DNA of 57,224 nt, taken from positions 1 to 57,224 of the forward strand of contig NZ_JACNME010000020.1 in assembly GCF_014270065.1 (NCBI RefSeq), in the 5' to 3' direction. Positions within the stretch are counted from its first letter, which is position 1. The number at the start of each line of letters is the position of its first letter. Below the pieces are notes generated by a model. It had not been told where the DNA came from. It searched no databases and was given only the letters and a program-made list of their open reading frames with translations. Origin of the DNA: Quadrisphaera sp. RL12-1S (GTDB taxonomy: Bacteria; Actinomycetota; Actinomycetes; Actinomycetales; Quadrisphaeraceae). Below are positions 14,331 through 23,385 of the stretch, one piece after another. A program made the translations under genes and the position numbers.

Positions 14331-17300
14331 TCACGGCGTCGCCCCTGGTGGCGGTGCAGCTGCTGGGGCCTGGCCGGGGCCGGTCCAGTTGCTCAGCAGG
14401 ATGCTGAGGTCGCGGACGTCGACGGTGCCGTCGCCGTCGAAGTCGCTGCGCTCCGCGCCGGTGCCCCAGTCCGCGTACACCGTGTCGATGTCGGCCTGGT
14501 TGACCTTGCCGTCACCGGTCGCGTCGCCCTTCATCGCCCGTGAGGCCGGTTTCACAGCGGGAGCAACCTTGACCGTGTTCGACGCGACTCCGTCCACAGC
14601 GACCTGACCGTTGCCGCTGTCCGTCGTCGAGCAGACACCACCGTCCCCCTGACCGTTCCCGGCGTCATAGCTGGAGGCGGTGCCATCCGCCTTGATGGTC
14701 ATGGCGTGGCCGCCGATGGTGGCGCCGTCGAGGATGCACTGGGCGTTCACCACGTCGCCGGGGGTGAAACCCGCCAGCTTCACCACGAAGGTGTTGCCGC
14801 TGCCCGCGCCCCGCACCATCAAGCTCAGGTCGACGGACTTCGCCACCCTCGGGGCGGGAGGGACGAACGGCTCCACCATCACGGTGTTGGACCGGACGCC
14901 GTCTGCGGTGGCGCTCGCCTGCGCCGCCTGCCCCTGCGGCTTCGCCGCGGTGCACCGCGCAGTCCCTGAGCCGTCAGCGCCCGTGGTCAGCGAGGCACCG
15001 TCGACGCGCTGGCCCCCCATGAGGCAGTCGACCGCCACGGTGCCGTTCGGCGCGAAACCCGTCACCGTGATCGTGTACGCAGCGCCGGCACCGTTGCCCC
15101 CGTTCGCCGTCGCCACGCTGAGAGAGACCGCCTTCGGCACCTCAGGGGTGGAAGGGGTGTCGATGTGGGGCTGGACCACCACCGCGTTGGACGACACACC
15201 ATCCACACGCGCGGTCGCCGTGCCCCCTGCTCGTGCACCGGCACACGACACGCCACCGGATGCGCTGCTGCCGGCATCCGCCGCTGCACCCGACGCATCG
15301 GTGGTGAGCACGCCGCTACCGACCTGCGCTCCGTCGAGGAGGCACTGGACGGCGTAGCGGGTGTTGGGCGTGAAACCTGTGATCGACACGTGGTAGGCGT
15401 TCGCGCTATCACTGTGCGGGTTGAAGATCACCAGCGAGACCTGGCGGTCGGCACTCGGCTTGGCGGGCGCAGCGGGGACGGTCACCGAGGTGGCGGTGCT
15501 CCAGCCGCTGCAGGCGTCACCGGCACACGCGCGCACCTCAACGGTGTGGGCGCCGGCCGCCAGGCCCTGCAGCGAGCCTGCGGCTCCGTCCAGGGCCGTC
15601 GGCCGACCGCCGTCGACGCGGGCCTCGTAGCGGGTGGGGGCGGTGCCGCCGGCCGCGGCCGTCGCGGTCACCGCGACCGTGCCGTCCGCCGATACCGTCG
15701 CAGCGGCCGCCGGCACGTCAGGGGCCACGGCGCCGGCTGCTCCAGCGGGGGCCTGGGTGGCGCCGCTCCAGTCGGACGTCCCGCTCGCGCTCACGGCGCG
15801 CACCCGGAAGGAGCCCCCGGCGCCGGTGGGCACCTGCACGGTCGTGCCGGCCGCCACCTGCACGGTGCGGGTGCTGCCGTCAGCGGCGGTGACCTCCACC
15901 TCGTAGCGCAGCACCGGGGAGCCGTTGTCGGTGGCAGGAGCGGTCCACGAGACGGTCGCCTGCCCGCCGGCCTGCTGCACCTGCGGCGCCGACGGCACCG
16001 ACGGCCGCCCCGCGGGCACCGCCGAGGCCGACCACCCGCTCCACTCCCCCGCCGCCCCGGACGCGGACACCCCGCGCACGCGCACCTGGTAGGCCTGCCC
16101 GTTGGTTAGCCCGCCCACGGCGGCCGACGTGCCGTTCACCGCGGGGGTGCCCCCGGCCGGTGAGACCTCCACGTCGTAGCGGGCCGCCGGTGGGCCGCCC
16201 GCGGCCTGCCACGCAGCGCTCAGCTGCTGGTCGCCCGGTGTCACCGACGGCGCGGCGGGCGCTGTCGGCGCCCCGCCCACGGTGATGGACGAGCTCGGGG
16301 CGCTGGGCGGTCCCGCGCCCACGGAGCTCTGCGCGGTGACGGTGAAGGCGTAGACCGTGCCGGCCACGAGCCCGGTGACGGTGCACGTGGTGGCCGGGCA
16401 CTGCTGCTGCAGCCCTTGACCTCGCACCACGTAGCCGGTGACGGGCGCGCTGGAGCTCGGCGCCTGCCAGGCGAGCACCGCGCTGTCGGCTCCCGTGCTC
16501 ACCACCTGCGGCGCGCCGGGCTGTCCGGGGGGCGAGGCGATGGTGAAGGTCAGCACTCCCTCCACCGTCCGCGTCGTGTCCCCTGGGGCGTCCGTGACCC
16601 GGTAGCGCACGGTCGCGGTGCCGGCGGTGCCCGCGGGGGTGACCACCACGCGGTCACCGGAGGTGGTCACGGCGAACCCGGCCTGTTCCGACGACGCTGA
16701 CACCAGGCTCAGGGACGCACCGGGGCCCCCGACGTCGTTGGCGAGCACGGGCACCGAGGTGGCAGTACCGGGCGGACCGGAGGCGGCATCGGCAACGGCC
16801 TGCACGAGCGGACCGGCCGCCGCGGTGACGGTGACGACCACCACGCCGGTGGCGCTCGAGGTGCCGTCGCTGGCACTGACCTGCACCGGCACCTGGCCCG
16901 CGGGGGTGCCCGCCGGCGCGGAGGCGCTCAGCACCGAGCCCTCGACCGACACCCGCAGGCCCCCCGGCGCACCGCCCGCCAGGGCGAAGCGCAGCCGGGA
17001 GGCGTCGGTGTCAGGGTCGGTGGCCAGGCGGCGCAGGTCCAGGGTCGCGGTCGGTCCGCCGGCGACGGCCTGCAGGGAGCCCCCGGCGAGGACAGGCGGC
17101 GCTCCACCGCCGGGGAGCACCGTGACGGGCAGCGACAGGCGGGCGGTGCGCGTGGCCGCGTCACCCGAGGGGCCGTCGGCCACGGTCACCGTCACCGCGC
17201 CCGGTCCGGGCTGCGTGGCGACGAAGGTCACCGCACCGTCCCCGTCGGTCGTCGCTGTGCCGCCGGCGGCCACCACGGGGGCGTCAGCGACCAGGCGCGG

Positions 17301-20300
17301 GGAGCGCCCGGGGGCGGTGACCACCGCGTCGGCCAGCGACAGCCGCACCGACTGCCCGGCAGTGACCTTGATCTCGGGTGCGCCGGAGCGCAGCGCGGGT
17401 GCCGCTGCGGCGGTCCCGGGCACCCACACCACGGCGCGGCCGACTCCGCCGTCGGCGTCGCGCACCTCGTAGGTGATGGCCTGCGGCGCGGACGCGGCGT
17501 GCACCCGCACGGACGTGCCGACCACCTCGGGGGCGTCCTTCGCGCCGTCGGCACCGGCCGCCCCTGCTGCGCCGGCGGGCAGCGACACCACCAGGGCCGA
17601 GTGCGGTCCGTCCAGGTCGACGTCGTTGTCGAGCACCGGCACGTCAACGGTGCCGGCCGCAGCGAGCTGCAGAACATCGACGCGGTCGTCGACGGCCACC
17701 GGCACCAGGTCCGGGGCATCGGGCGAGGCCGTGACGGTCACGGCGGCGCTGGCGGTGGCGCCGAACTGGTCCTGCACGGTGTAGCGGGTGCTGGTGGTGG
17801 ACGCCGTGCCCGCGGCTGTGGGCACCACCACCTGGTCGCCCTCCACGCGGGCGGGTGCCGTGGTGGATCCGGGCACCACGGACAGGCGGTCGCCGTCGGG
17901 GTCGCTGTCGTTGGCGAGCACAGGAACCGACGCCGTGCGGCCGCTGCGCACGGTGACGGCGTCGTCCACCGCGGCCGGTGGGCGGTCCGCGCCCCGGGCG
18001 ACCAGCGCCACCCGCACCGACACGGACGCCGAGGCGCCCAGCCTGTCGACCACGCCGAGCGTGAAGGCGTCGGTGCCGGTGGCCGACGGATCGGCCTGCA
18101 GGTCCACCCATCCGTCGCCGACGGCGCTGACGCGTCCGTGAGCGGGCGGCGTCTGCACCCCGACCAGGCGCACGGAGTCGCCGTCGGGGTCGGTGCCGTC
18201 GAGGGGGACGACGATGCGCGTCGTGGCCCCCGCCACCGCGCGGGCGACCACGGGCGGCACCACCGGTGCCCTGTTGCCGGTCGCGTCCACCGCGATCACC
18301 GTGAGCGTGACCTGGGCCGAGGCCTCAGCGCCCCGCGCGTCGCGCGCCGTGTAGGTGGCGGTGTACGTGCCCGGGGCGTCGGGCGCTCGCACGCGCAGCC
18401 GGTCGCCGCTGGCGAAGACCTGGGCGCCCGCGGCCGCCGGTTGCAGCGCGTCGTCGCCCACCACGAGGGACAGCGGACCGCCACCGCGGCTCTCGTCGTT
18501 GGCGAGCACCGGCACGCTCACGACGTCCCCCGCGCGCACCACGGCCGAGTCGGGTCGGGCCAGCGGCGCCTGGACCACCGGCGCCGGAGCCGGCACCACG
18601 GTGATGGTGCCCTCGTCCTGCTGCTGGCCGTCGGTCACGGTGTAGCGCAGCGTGGCCGGTCCGGTCAGCCCCTGCGGGGCGTGCACGCGCACCAGGTGCT
18701 GCTCCAGCACGTCGGCCACCAGGCCCGCCGCGGCGGCGTCTCCCGGGGCCGGTGTGACGGCCCCGGACACCGCGAGCACGTCGCCGTCGGGGTCCTCGTC
18801 GTTCGCCGTGACGTCCACCACCACCTCTCCGCCCGGGGGCAGCTGCGCCGTGTCGGCGACGGCCACCGGCGGCCGGTCGGCGCCGGCGGCCGCGAGCGCG
18901 TCGAGCCGGATGACGCCCTGCGCCTCGTGCGCCCCGTCGCTGACGCGGTAGGTGAGGTAGCTGGTGCCCTGGGCGCTGGGTGTGAGCACCGCGGTGCCGC
19001 CCAGTGCGTCCACCGTCACCGCCACCCCGGCGGTCGGGTCGACGCCGACCAGCCGCAGCGGGCGCCCACCGGCCTGGGAGTCGTTGGCCAGCGGGCTGAC
19101 CTGCACCGGGGCGTCGACGGTGGTGCTGACGTGGTCCGGTCGGGTCACCGGTACCGCCGCCCCCGCCGCCAGCACCTGCACCCGGAGGGTCCCGCTGGCG
19201 GGCTCGCGCCCGTCCGTCACGGTGACGGCGACGTCGACCGGGCCGGCCGGCTGCCCGGCTCCCGCGGTGAGGGTGAGCTGACCGCCCGGCGTCCACGAGG
19301 CGTCCAGCCCGGCGGGGGCCTGGGCGCCGGCCAGGCTGACGTCGTCGCCGTCGGGGTCGGTCCAGCCCGAGAGGGCGTCGACGGTGGTGCTGCTGCCCGC
19401 CTCGAGCTGCGCGACGGGCACCCGGTCCTGGTGGGGAGCGGCGTTCGCGTCCCACCCGTGCACCTGCACGCGGGCGGTGGCCTGCGCGGTGCCGCCGCGG
19501 CCGTCGTCGGCGGTGTACGCGACGGCGGCGTTGCCGGTGGCGTCCGCCGGCACGCTGACCTGGAGCGCTGCGCCGCCGCGCACTACCGACACCCGGGCCC
19601 CCGCTCCCAGGCCGCCCGGCGGGTCGATCGGGGAGGACGGGTCGACCGGCGAGGCGGTGAGCACGTCGCCGTCGGGGTCGACGTCGTTGTCGAGGACCGG
19701 GAGCACCGTGCTGCGGCCGGGGCGCACGCCGAAGTCGTCGTCCTGGGCCACGGGGGGCCTGTTCTGGGTGGACCTGTCGGCCTGCTGGTCGGTGGACTGC
19801 TGCTCGCCGGCCTCGTCGCTCTGCTGCTGGCCGTCCTCGCTGGGCGGGGCGAGGTCCTTCCAGTCGTCGACGGGCGCCATGTCGCCGGAGGGGTCCCACA
19901 CCGTGCCCTGCTGGGCATCGTTGAGGACGACGACGTCGCGGTTGGTGCGGAAGCGCAGCTGGCCCTCGGCCGGAGCGGGCTGCAGCGCGTGCGTGACGGG
20001 CTGCGAGGAGCCGCAGTAGCGGGCGTAGTGCGCGGCGGCTCCGTCCCAGGCGGCGTGCGCACAACCGCCCACCACGACCGGCTGTGCGGGCCTGCCGCTG
20101 CTCTGCTGCTGCTCGACCGCGGGGGCACCGCCGGCCAGCGGCACGCGGACGAGGGAGGTGCGCGTGGCGAGGACCACGTCGGAGGCGTCCGGCCCGGGCG
20201 CCTGCAGCTGCGTGGCGTCGTCGACGCCTTGCACCGCGGCGCCGCCGACCCCCAGGCCGCGCACCACCCCGTCCACGACGAGGCTGCCGCTGTCGCGGTC

Positions 20301-20996
20301 GAGCAGGACCGCGTGCGGGCCGACCGCTGTCAGCTGGAACCGCTGGGCACCATCGCGCGCGGCGCTGGCGAGCTGCGGGAGCTCGACCTCTTCGGCCTTC
20401 GTGTCTCCCGCCCCGCTGCCGCTCGCGGGCAGCGCCACCAGCTGGCTCTCGCTCGGGGAGAAGGCGTGGACGTCGTCGTCCAGACCCACCACGGCCAGCG
20501 CACCCCGACCGAGGTCGCGCACTGGCGCAGCGTCGGTGAAGGAGTCTGCCAGCGCGCCCACCGACCGCACCCACAGCTTCCCGGCGGTGCTGAGCACGGA
20601 CACCGTGCCGCGCCCCAGCGAGACAGCGGCGCCTTCCGGCAGCACAGCCGGGTCGCCCAGGCGCACGTACGCCGGGTCGAGCACCTGCACGGAGCTCCGG
20701 TCGCCCGCGGCGCTCAGCACGAGCACCGTGCCGGCGTCCTGGAGGACGTCGACCGCGGAGCTGCCGGAGCGGACCGCTCCGTCGAGCTCGCCGACCTGGC
20801 GGTTGAGCCGCCCGACCTGCTGCAACGCGGCGTTGGTGACCCACACCCCGCCGTCGTCCGCGTGCACCTGCAGCGAGGTGGCGCCCGGAGCCAGCACGGC
20901 CCCGGCGGCCACCACGCCGGCGACGGCCGACAGGGCCACGCCCGAGCCGGTGCGCCGGGCGCGGCGGCTGCGCCACAGGTCCGCGAGCCGGCTCAC
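14331..20996 (-). CDS. Giant cadherin-like/FN3 surface protein with C-terminal dockerin
   Basis: A 2221-residue protein. A membrane anchor or signal segment (18-40) is followed by a propeller-like region (about 45-370). About ten cadherin/Ig-like repeats (about 415-1490) carry DNDVDPDGD or ANDEDPDGD calcium-binding motifs. Four fibronectin type III domains follow (about 1490-1845), then three copies of a ~90-residue Cys-containing repeat (GFTPN/GFAPN...DGVxSN...V, about 1850-2140), a type I dockerin-like pair (GDATGDGKVNQADIDTVYAD and DFDGDGTVDVRDLSILLSNW, about 2155-2205) and a Pro/Ala tail. It is probably anchored in the membrane and extends through the wall. Position and FN3 domains match the FN3 gene of the Bifidobacterium PFNA cluster. 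GTG 20996 overlaps the upstream stop by four bases. Confidence 0.85.
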   Translation of the reverse strand: MSRLADLWRSRRARRTGSGVALSAVAGVVAAGAVLAPGATSLQVHADDGGVWVTNAALQQVGRLNRQVGELDGAVRSGSSAVDVLQDAGTVLVLSAAGDRSSVQVLDPAYVRLGDPAVLPEGAAVSLGRGTVSVLSTAGKLWVRSVGALADSFTDAAPVRDLGRGALAVVGLDDDVHAFSPSESQLVALPASGSGAGDTKAEEVELPQLASAARDGAQRFQLTAVGPHAVLLDRDSGSLVVDGVVRGLGVGGAAVQGVDDATQLQAPGPDASDVVLATRTSLVRVPLAGGAPAVEQQQSSGRPAQPVVVGGCAHAAWDGAAAHYARYCGSSQPVTHALQPAPAEGQLRFRTNRDVVVLNDAQQGTVWDPSGDMAPVDDWKDLAPPSEDGQQQSDEAGEQQSTDQQADRSTQNRPPVAQDDDFGVRPGRSTVLPVLDNDVDPDGDVLTASPVDPSSPIDPPGGLGAGARVSVVRGGAALQVSVPADATGNAAVAYTADDGRGGTAQATARVQVHGWDANAAPHQDRVPVAQLEAGSSTTVDALSGWTDPDGDDVSLAGAQAPAGLDASWTPGGQLTLTAGAGQPAGPVDVAVTVTDGREPASGTLRVQVLAAGAAVPVTRPDHVSTTVDAPVQVSPLANDSQAGGRPLRLVGVDPTAGVAVTVDALGGTAVLTPSAQGTSYLTYRVSDGAHEAQGVIRLDALAAAGADRPPVAVADTAQLPPGGEVVVDVTANDEDPDGDVLAVSGAVTPAPGDAAAAGLVADVLEQHLVRVHAPQGLTGPATLRYTVTDGQQQDEGTITVVPAPAPVVQAPLARPDSAVVRAGDVVSVPVLANDESRGGGPLSLVVGDDALQPAAAGAQVFASGDRLRVRAPDAPGTYTATYTARDARGAEASAQVTLTVIAVDATGNRAPVVPPVVARAVAGATTRIVVPLDGTDPDGDSVRLVGVQTPPAHGRVSAVGDGWVDLQADPSATGTDAFTLGVVDRLGASASVSVRVALVARGADRPPAAVDDAVTVRSGRTASVPVLANDSDPDGDRLSVVPGSTTAPARVEGDQVVVPTAAGTASTTSTRYTVQDQFGATASAAVTVTASPDAPDLVPVAVDDRVDVLQLAAAGTVDVPVLDNDVDLDGPHSALVVSLPAGAAGAAGADGAKDAPEVVGTSVRVHAASAPQAITYEVRDADGGVGRAVVWVPGTAAAAPALRSGAPEIKVTAGQSVRLSLADAVVTAPGRSPRLVADAPVVAAGGTATTDGDGAVTFVATQPGPGAVTVTVADGPSGDAATRTARLSLPVTVLPGGGAPPVLAGGSLQAVAGGPTATLDLRRLATDPDTDASRLRFALAGGAPGGLRVSVEGSVLSASAPAGTPAGQVPVQVSASDGTSSATGVVVVTVTAAAGPLVQAVADAASGPPGTATSVPVLANDVGGPGASLSLVSASSEQAGFAVTTSGDRVVVTPAGTAGTATVRYRVTDAPGDTTRTVEGVLTFTIASPPGQPGAPQVVSTGADSAVLAWQAPSSSAPVTGYVVRGQGLQQQCPATTCTVTGLVAGTVYAFTVTAQSSVGAGPPSAPSSSITVGGAPTAPAAPSVTPGDQQLSAAWQAAGGPPAARYDVEVSPAGGTPAVNGTSAAVGGLTNGQAYQVRVRGVSASGAAGEWSGWSASAVPAGRPSVPSAPQVQQAGGQATVSWTAPATDNGSPVLRYEVEVTAADGSTRTVQVAAGTTVQVPTGAGGSFRVRAVSASGTSDWSGATQAPAGAAGAVAPDVPAAAATVSADGTVAVTATAAAGGTAPTRYEARVDGGRPTALDGAAGSLQGLAAGAHTVEVRACAGDACSGWSTATSVTVPAAPAKPSADRQVSLVIFNPHSDSANAYHVSITGFTPNTRYAVQCLLDGAQVGSGVLTTDASGAAADAGSSASGGVSCAGARAGGTATARVDGVSSNAVVVQPHIDTPSTPEVPKAVSLSVATANGGNGAGAAYTITVTGFAPNGTVAVDCLMGGQRVDGASLTTGADGSGTARCTAAKPQGQAAQASATADGVRSNTVMVEPFVPPAPRVAKSVDLSLMVRGAGSGNTFVVKLAGFTPGDVVNAQCILDGATIGGHAMTIKADGTASSYDAGNGQGDGGVCSTTDSGNGQVAVDGVASNTVKVAPAVKPASRAMKGDATGDGKVNQADIDTVYADWGTGAERSDFDGDGTVDVRDLSILLSNWTGPGQAPAAAPPPGATP

Positions 20997-21787
20997 GAGG
21001 CACCGCCCTCGGTCGAGGGTCCGGTGGCGGTGGTCGTCGCGGTGGCGGAGGCGGCCGCCGCCCGGCGCGCCGCGGCGAGCAGAGGCAGGTCTTCCTCACC
21101 GACCAGGCGCGAGGCCACCGCGTGCTCCACGAGACGGGCCCTTCGGCCGCTGGCCAGCTTGCCGGGCCCGCCTCGCAGCCCGGTGACGCCGCTGCGGTCG
21201 AGCCTGTCGCAGACGTTGTCGAGCTTGCGGTTGAAGCGGGTGAGGCTCCAGCCCAGCCGGGCCGCGGCCTGCGCGTTGCTGGGGAGCACCGCGCCGACGG
21301 CGCCAGAGCGCCGCAGCGCCGGCTCGCACAGGGCCAGCACCAGCAGCCGCTGGCTCTCGGTGAGCACCACGGGACCCACGGTCGCCTCACCCGGCAGCAC
21401 CTCGGCGGCCAGCTCGGCGGCCCGGGTCGCGAGGCGCCCCGGCACGCGCACTGCCAGCTCGTAGGTGGTGGACCCGGCGGTGAAGAGCACCTTGGTGGTT
21501 CCCGGGGGCAGGGCCAGGCGCGCTCCCGACGCCAGCGAGCTGCGCACCAGGCCGGCGTCGTCGTGGACGGTCGCGGACAGCAAGCTGCCCTCGTTCGACA
21601 GCCACCAGGCGCCGTCCTCGTGGCGCAGCAGCAGGAAGCGCCGGTGGAGGTAGGGGTTGTCATCCACCGACAGGTCGGCGTCGCGCCCGATCCACAGGGA
21701 GCCGCCGCTCGGCACCACGTGCTCCTCACCGCAGAAGTCGACGACGGCGACCGCGCCCTCTGCGCGTGCCGCGCTCACGGGGCGCAT
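20993..21787 (-). CDS. FHA-like protein with C-terminal helix-turn-helix-like domain
   Basis: The product has 264 residues from ATG 21787. GTG 21778 would give the exact four-base GTGA overlap with the kinase stop that is usual in this locus and may be the real start. The N-terminal ~95 residues form a divergent FHA fold (SLWIGRDADLSVDDNPYLHR, with His but without the normal Ser-Arg pair). Residues about 130-225 are helical and contain LTESQRLLVLALCEPALRR and NAQAAARLGWSLTRFNRKLD, which look like a winged-helix or HTH module. It probably couples kinase signalling to DNA or to a partner of the surface protein. The HTH assignment is from pattern only. Confidence 0.65.
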   Translation of the reverse strand: MRPVSAARAEGAVAVVDFCGEEHVVPSGGSLWIGRDADLSVDDNPYLHRRFLLLRHEDGAWWLSNEGSLLSATVHDDAGLVRSSLASGARLALPPGTTKVLFTAGSTTYELAVRVPGRLATRAAELAAEVLPGEATVGPVVLTESQRLLVLALCEPALRRSGAVGAVLPSNAQAAARLGWSLTRFNRKLDNVCDRLDRSGVTGLRGGPGKLASGRRARLVEHAVASRLVGEEDLPLLAAARRAAAASATATTTATGPSTEGGAS

Positions 21788-23385
21788 CCCTTCACGGCGT
21801 CGTCGGAGGTGCGGCCATCACCGAGCACGGTCCGCACCTGCACGCACCGGGGACCGCCGGCCGGCAGCACCGTCGCGGAACCCGCGACCCGGTCCTCCCG
21901 GACCACGCCCCCGTCCGACAGCAGGCCCACCAGGTAGGCGGTGCTGGCGTCCGATCCTGGCGGAGCGGTCCAGCCGACCTGCACCGAGCCGTCAGCGGCA
22001 GGTACGAAGGTCAGTGCGGTCGGCGCCTCGACCTGCTCCACGAAGGTGGGGCCGAGGTCTTGCGCGGGAGCCGTCGGGTCTGCTGCTGGGCCCGAGGCTG
22101 TCGCGCCCGCACCGGTCAGCTGCACCACGAGCACCCCCGCTGCGGCCACCAGGCCGAGGCCGACGACCACCGCCGCCGCCGCCACGACCAGAGCAGTCCG
22201 CGATCGGCCGGGCGCAGGCGTGGGATCGGCCTCGAGCGACGGCCGAGCAGGTGGGCGCAGCACCGTGGCGGTGAGGCCAGCGGAACCGGTGTCGGGCGAG
22301 GGGTCCACCGCGTCGCCGAGCCGGTCAGCTGGACCGCTCGTCAGCTGGTCGGGCAGCTGCCCGGTGTGCGGACCCGTGGACGAGCTGGGGACCGCGGTGA
22401 TGACCGAGGAGCGGCGCACCGTCGGGTCGGCGGGGCGGGGCTCCAGGAGGCGGAGCGGACGCAGGCGGGTGGGCTCTCCCCCGCCGTCGTCGTGCACCAC
22501 CACCGGGGCGCCCGGAGACGGGGCCGGAGCCTGCGGCACCGGCGTCACGGGCAGCCCCAGCTCGGCCTGGACGGCCTGCAGCCCGAGCACCACCTCCTGC
22601 GCGCTGGCCTGGCGGCGGCGGGGGTCCTTGCTCAGCGCGCGGTCCAAGAGGCGCTCGAGCGACGGGGGCACGTCGCGGCGGCCGGTGCTCGGGCGGGGTG
22701 CGCTCTGGATGCGCGCGATGTGCGCCAGCTCGCTGCTGCCCTGCAAGGAGAAGGGGGACCTCCCTGTGAGCAGGGCGTGGAGGGTGGCGCCCAGCGACCA
22801 CACCTCGGTGCGCGCGTCGGCCGCACCGCCCTCGACGAACTGCTCAGGGGCCGCCCACGGAAGGGACAGGCCGGTGGGCAGCGCGCCCTCGGCCAGCGGG
22901 GCCGAGATGCCGAAGTCGGTGAGGCGCGGGTCTGCGCCCACCAGCAGCACGTTTGCGGGCTTGATGTCGCGGTGCAGCAGGCTCGCCTGGTGCACCGCGT
23001 GGACGGCGCTGCTCAGCTTCACAGCGACGTCGAGGACCTCCGGGACGGACATCTGGCCGCCACGGCAGCGGTCGCCCAGGGTGCCGCCGGAGCAGTACTC
23101 CATCACGAGGTAGGGACGGCCGTCAGCGGCCACGGCGACGGCGTGGATGGTGACCACGTAGGGGTGCTCGCCGAGCTGGGCGATGCGATCGGCCTCGTCG
23201 TCGAAGTGGGACGGGTCGGCGGAGCCGGTCTTCAGCACCTTCACCGCCACCGGGCGCGAGGGTCGGTGCTGCTGGTAGAGGTGGACGTCGGCGAAGCCAC
23301 CCGAGCGCAGGTGCTCGCGCCAGGTGTGGCCGGGGATCTCCGGGTGCGGGTCCACGGTGGCGGCGGCACCGCGGGCGGCGCTCAC
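21775..23385 (-). CDS. Transmembrane Ser/Thr protein kinase (Pkb2-like)
   Basis: A 536-residue Hanks-type kinase. The glycine loop is SGGFADV (28-34), catalytic Lys AVKVLK (K49), HRDIKPAN (D140, N145), DFG (D157-G159) and APEQF in the activation segment, so the domain is complete and should be active. A Pro-rich linker (about 285-390) leads to one membrane helix (about 395-423) and a ~110-residue extracellular domain with a single WTAPPG-containing FN3-like segment instead of PASTA repeats. It presumably phosphorylates the FHA-binding partners encoded around it and is countered by the PP2C. GTG 23385 overlaps the upstream stop by four bases. It corresponds to pkb2 of the PFNA cluster. Confidence 0.92.
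   Translation of the reverse strand: MSAARGAAATVDPHPEIPGHTWREHLRSGGFADVHLYQQHRPSRPVAVKVLKTGSADPSHFDDEADRIAQLGEHPYVVTIHAVAVAADGRPYLVMEYCSGGTLGDRCRGGQMSVPEVLDVAVKLSSAVHAVHQASLLHRDIKPANVLLVGADPRLTDFGISAPLAEGALPTGLSLPWAAPEQFVEGGAADARTEVWSLGATLHALLTGRSPFSLQGSSELAHIARIQSAPRPSTGRRDVPPSLERLLDRALSKDPRRRQASAQEVVLGLQAVQAELGLPVTPVPQAPAPSPGAPVVVHDDGGGEPTRLRPLRLLEPRPADPTVRRSSVITAVPSSSTGPHTGQLPDQLTSGPADRLGDAVDPSPDTGSAGLTATVLRPPARPSLEADPTPAPGRSRTALVVAAAAVVVGLGLVAAAGVLVVQLTGAGATASGPAADPTAPAQDLGPTFVEQVEAPTALTFVPAADGSVQVGWTAPPGSDASTAYLVGLLSDGGVVREDRVAGSATVLPAGGPRCVQVRTVLGDGRTSDDAVKGCAP

Noticed and set aside
17499-21464. 1321-codon open frame on the plus strand
   Set aside because: It is antisense to the cadherin/FN3 gene and its repeats mirror that gene's repeats. 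No ribosome-binding site or domain was found.
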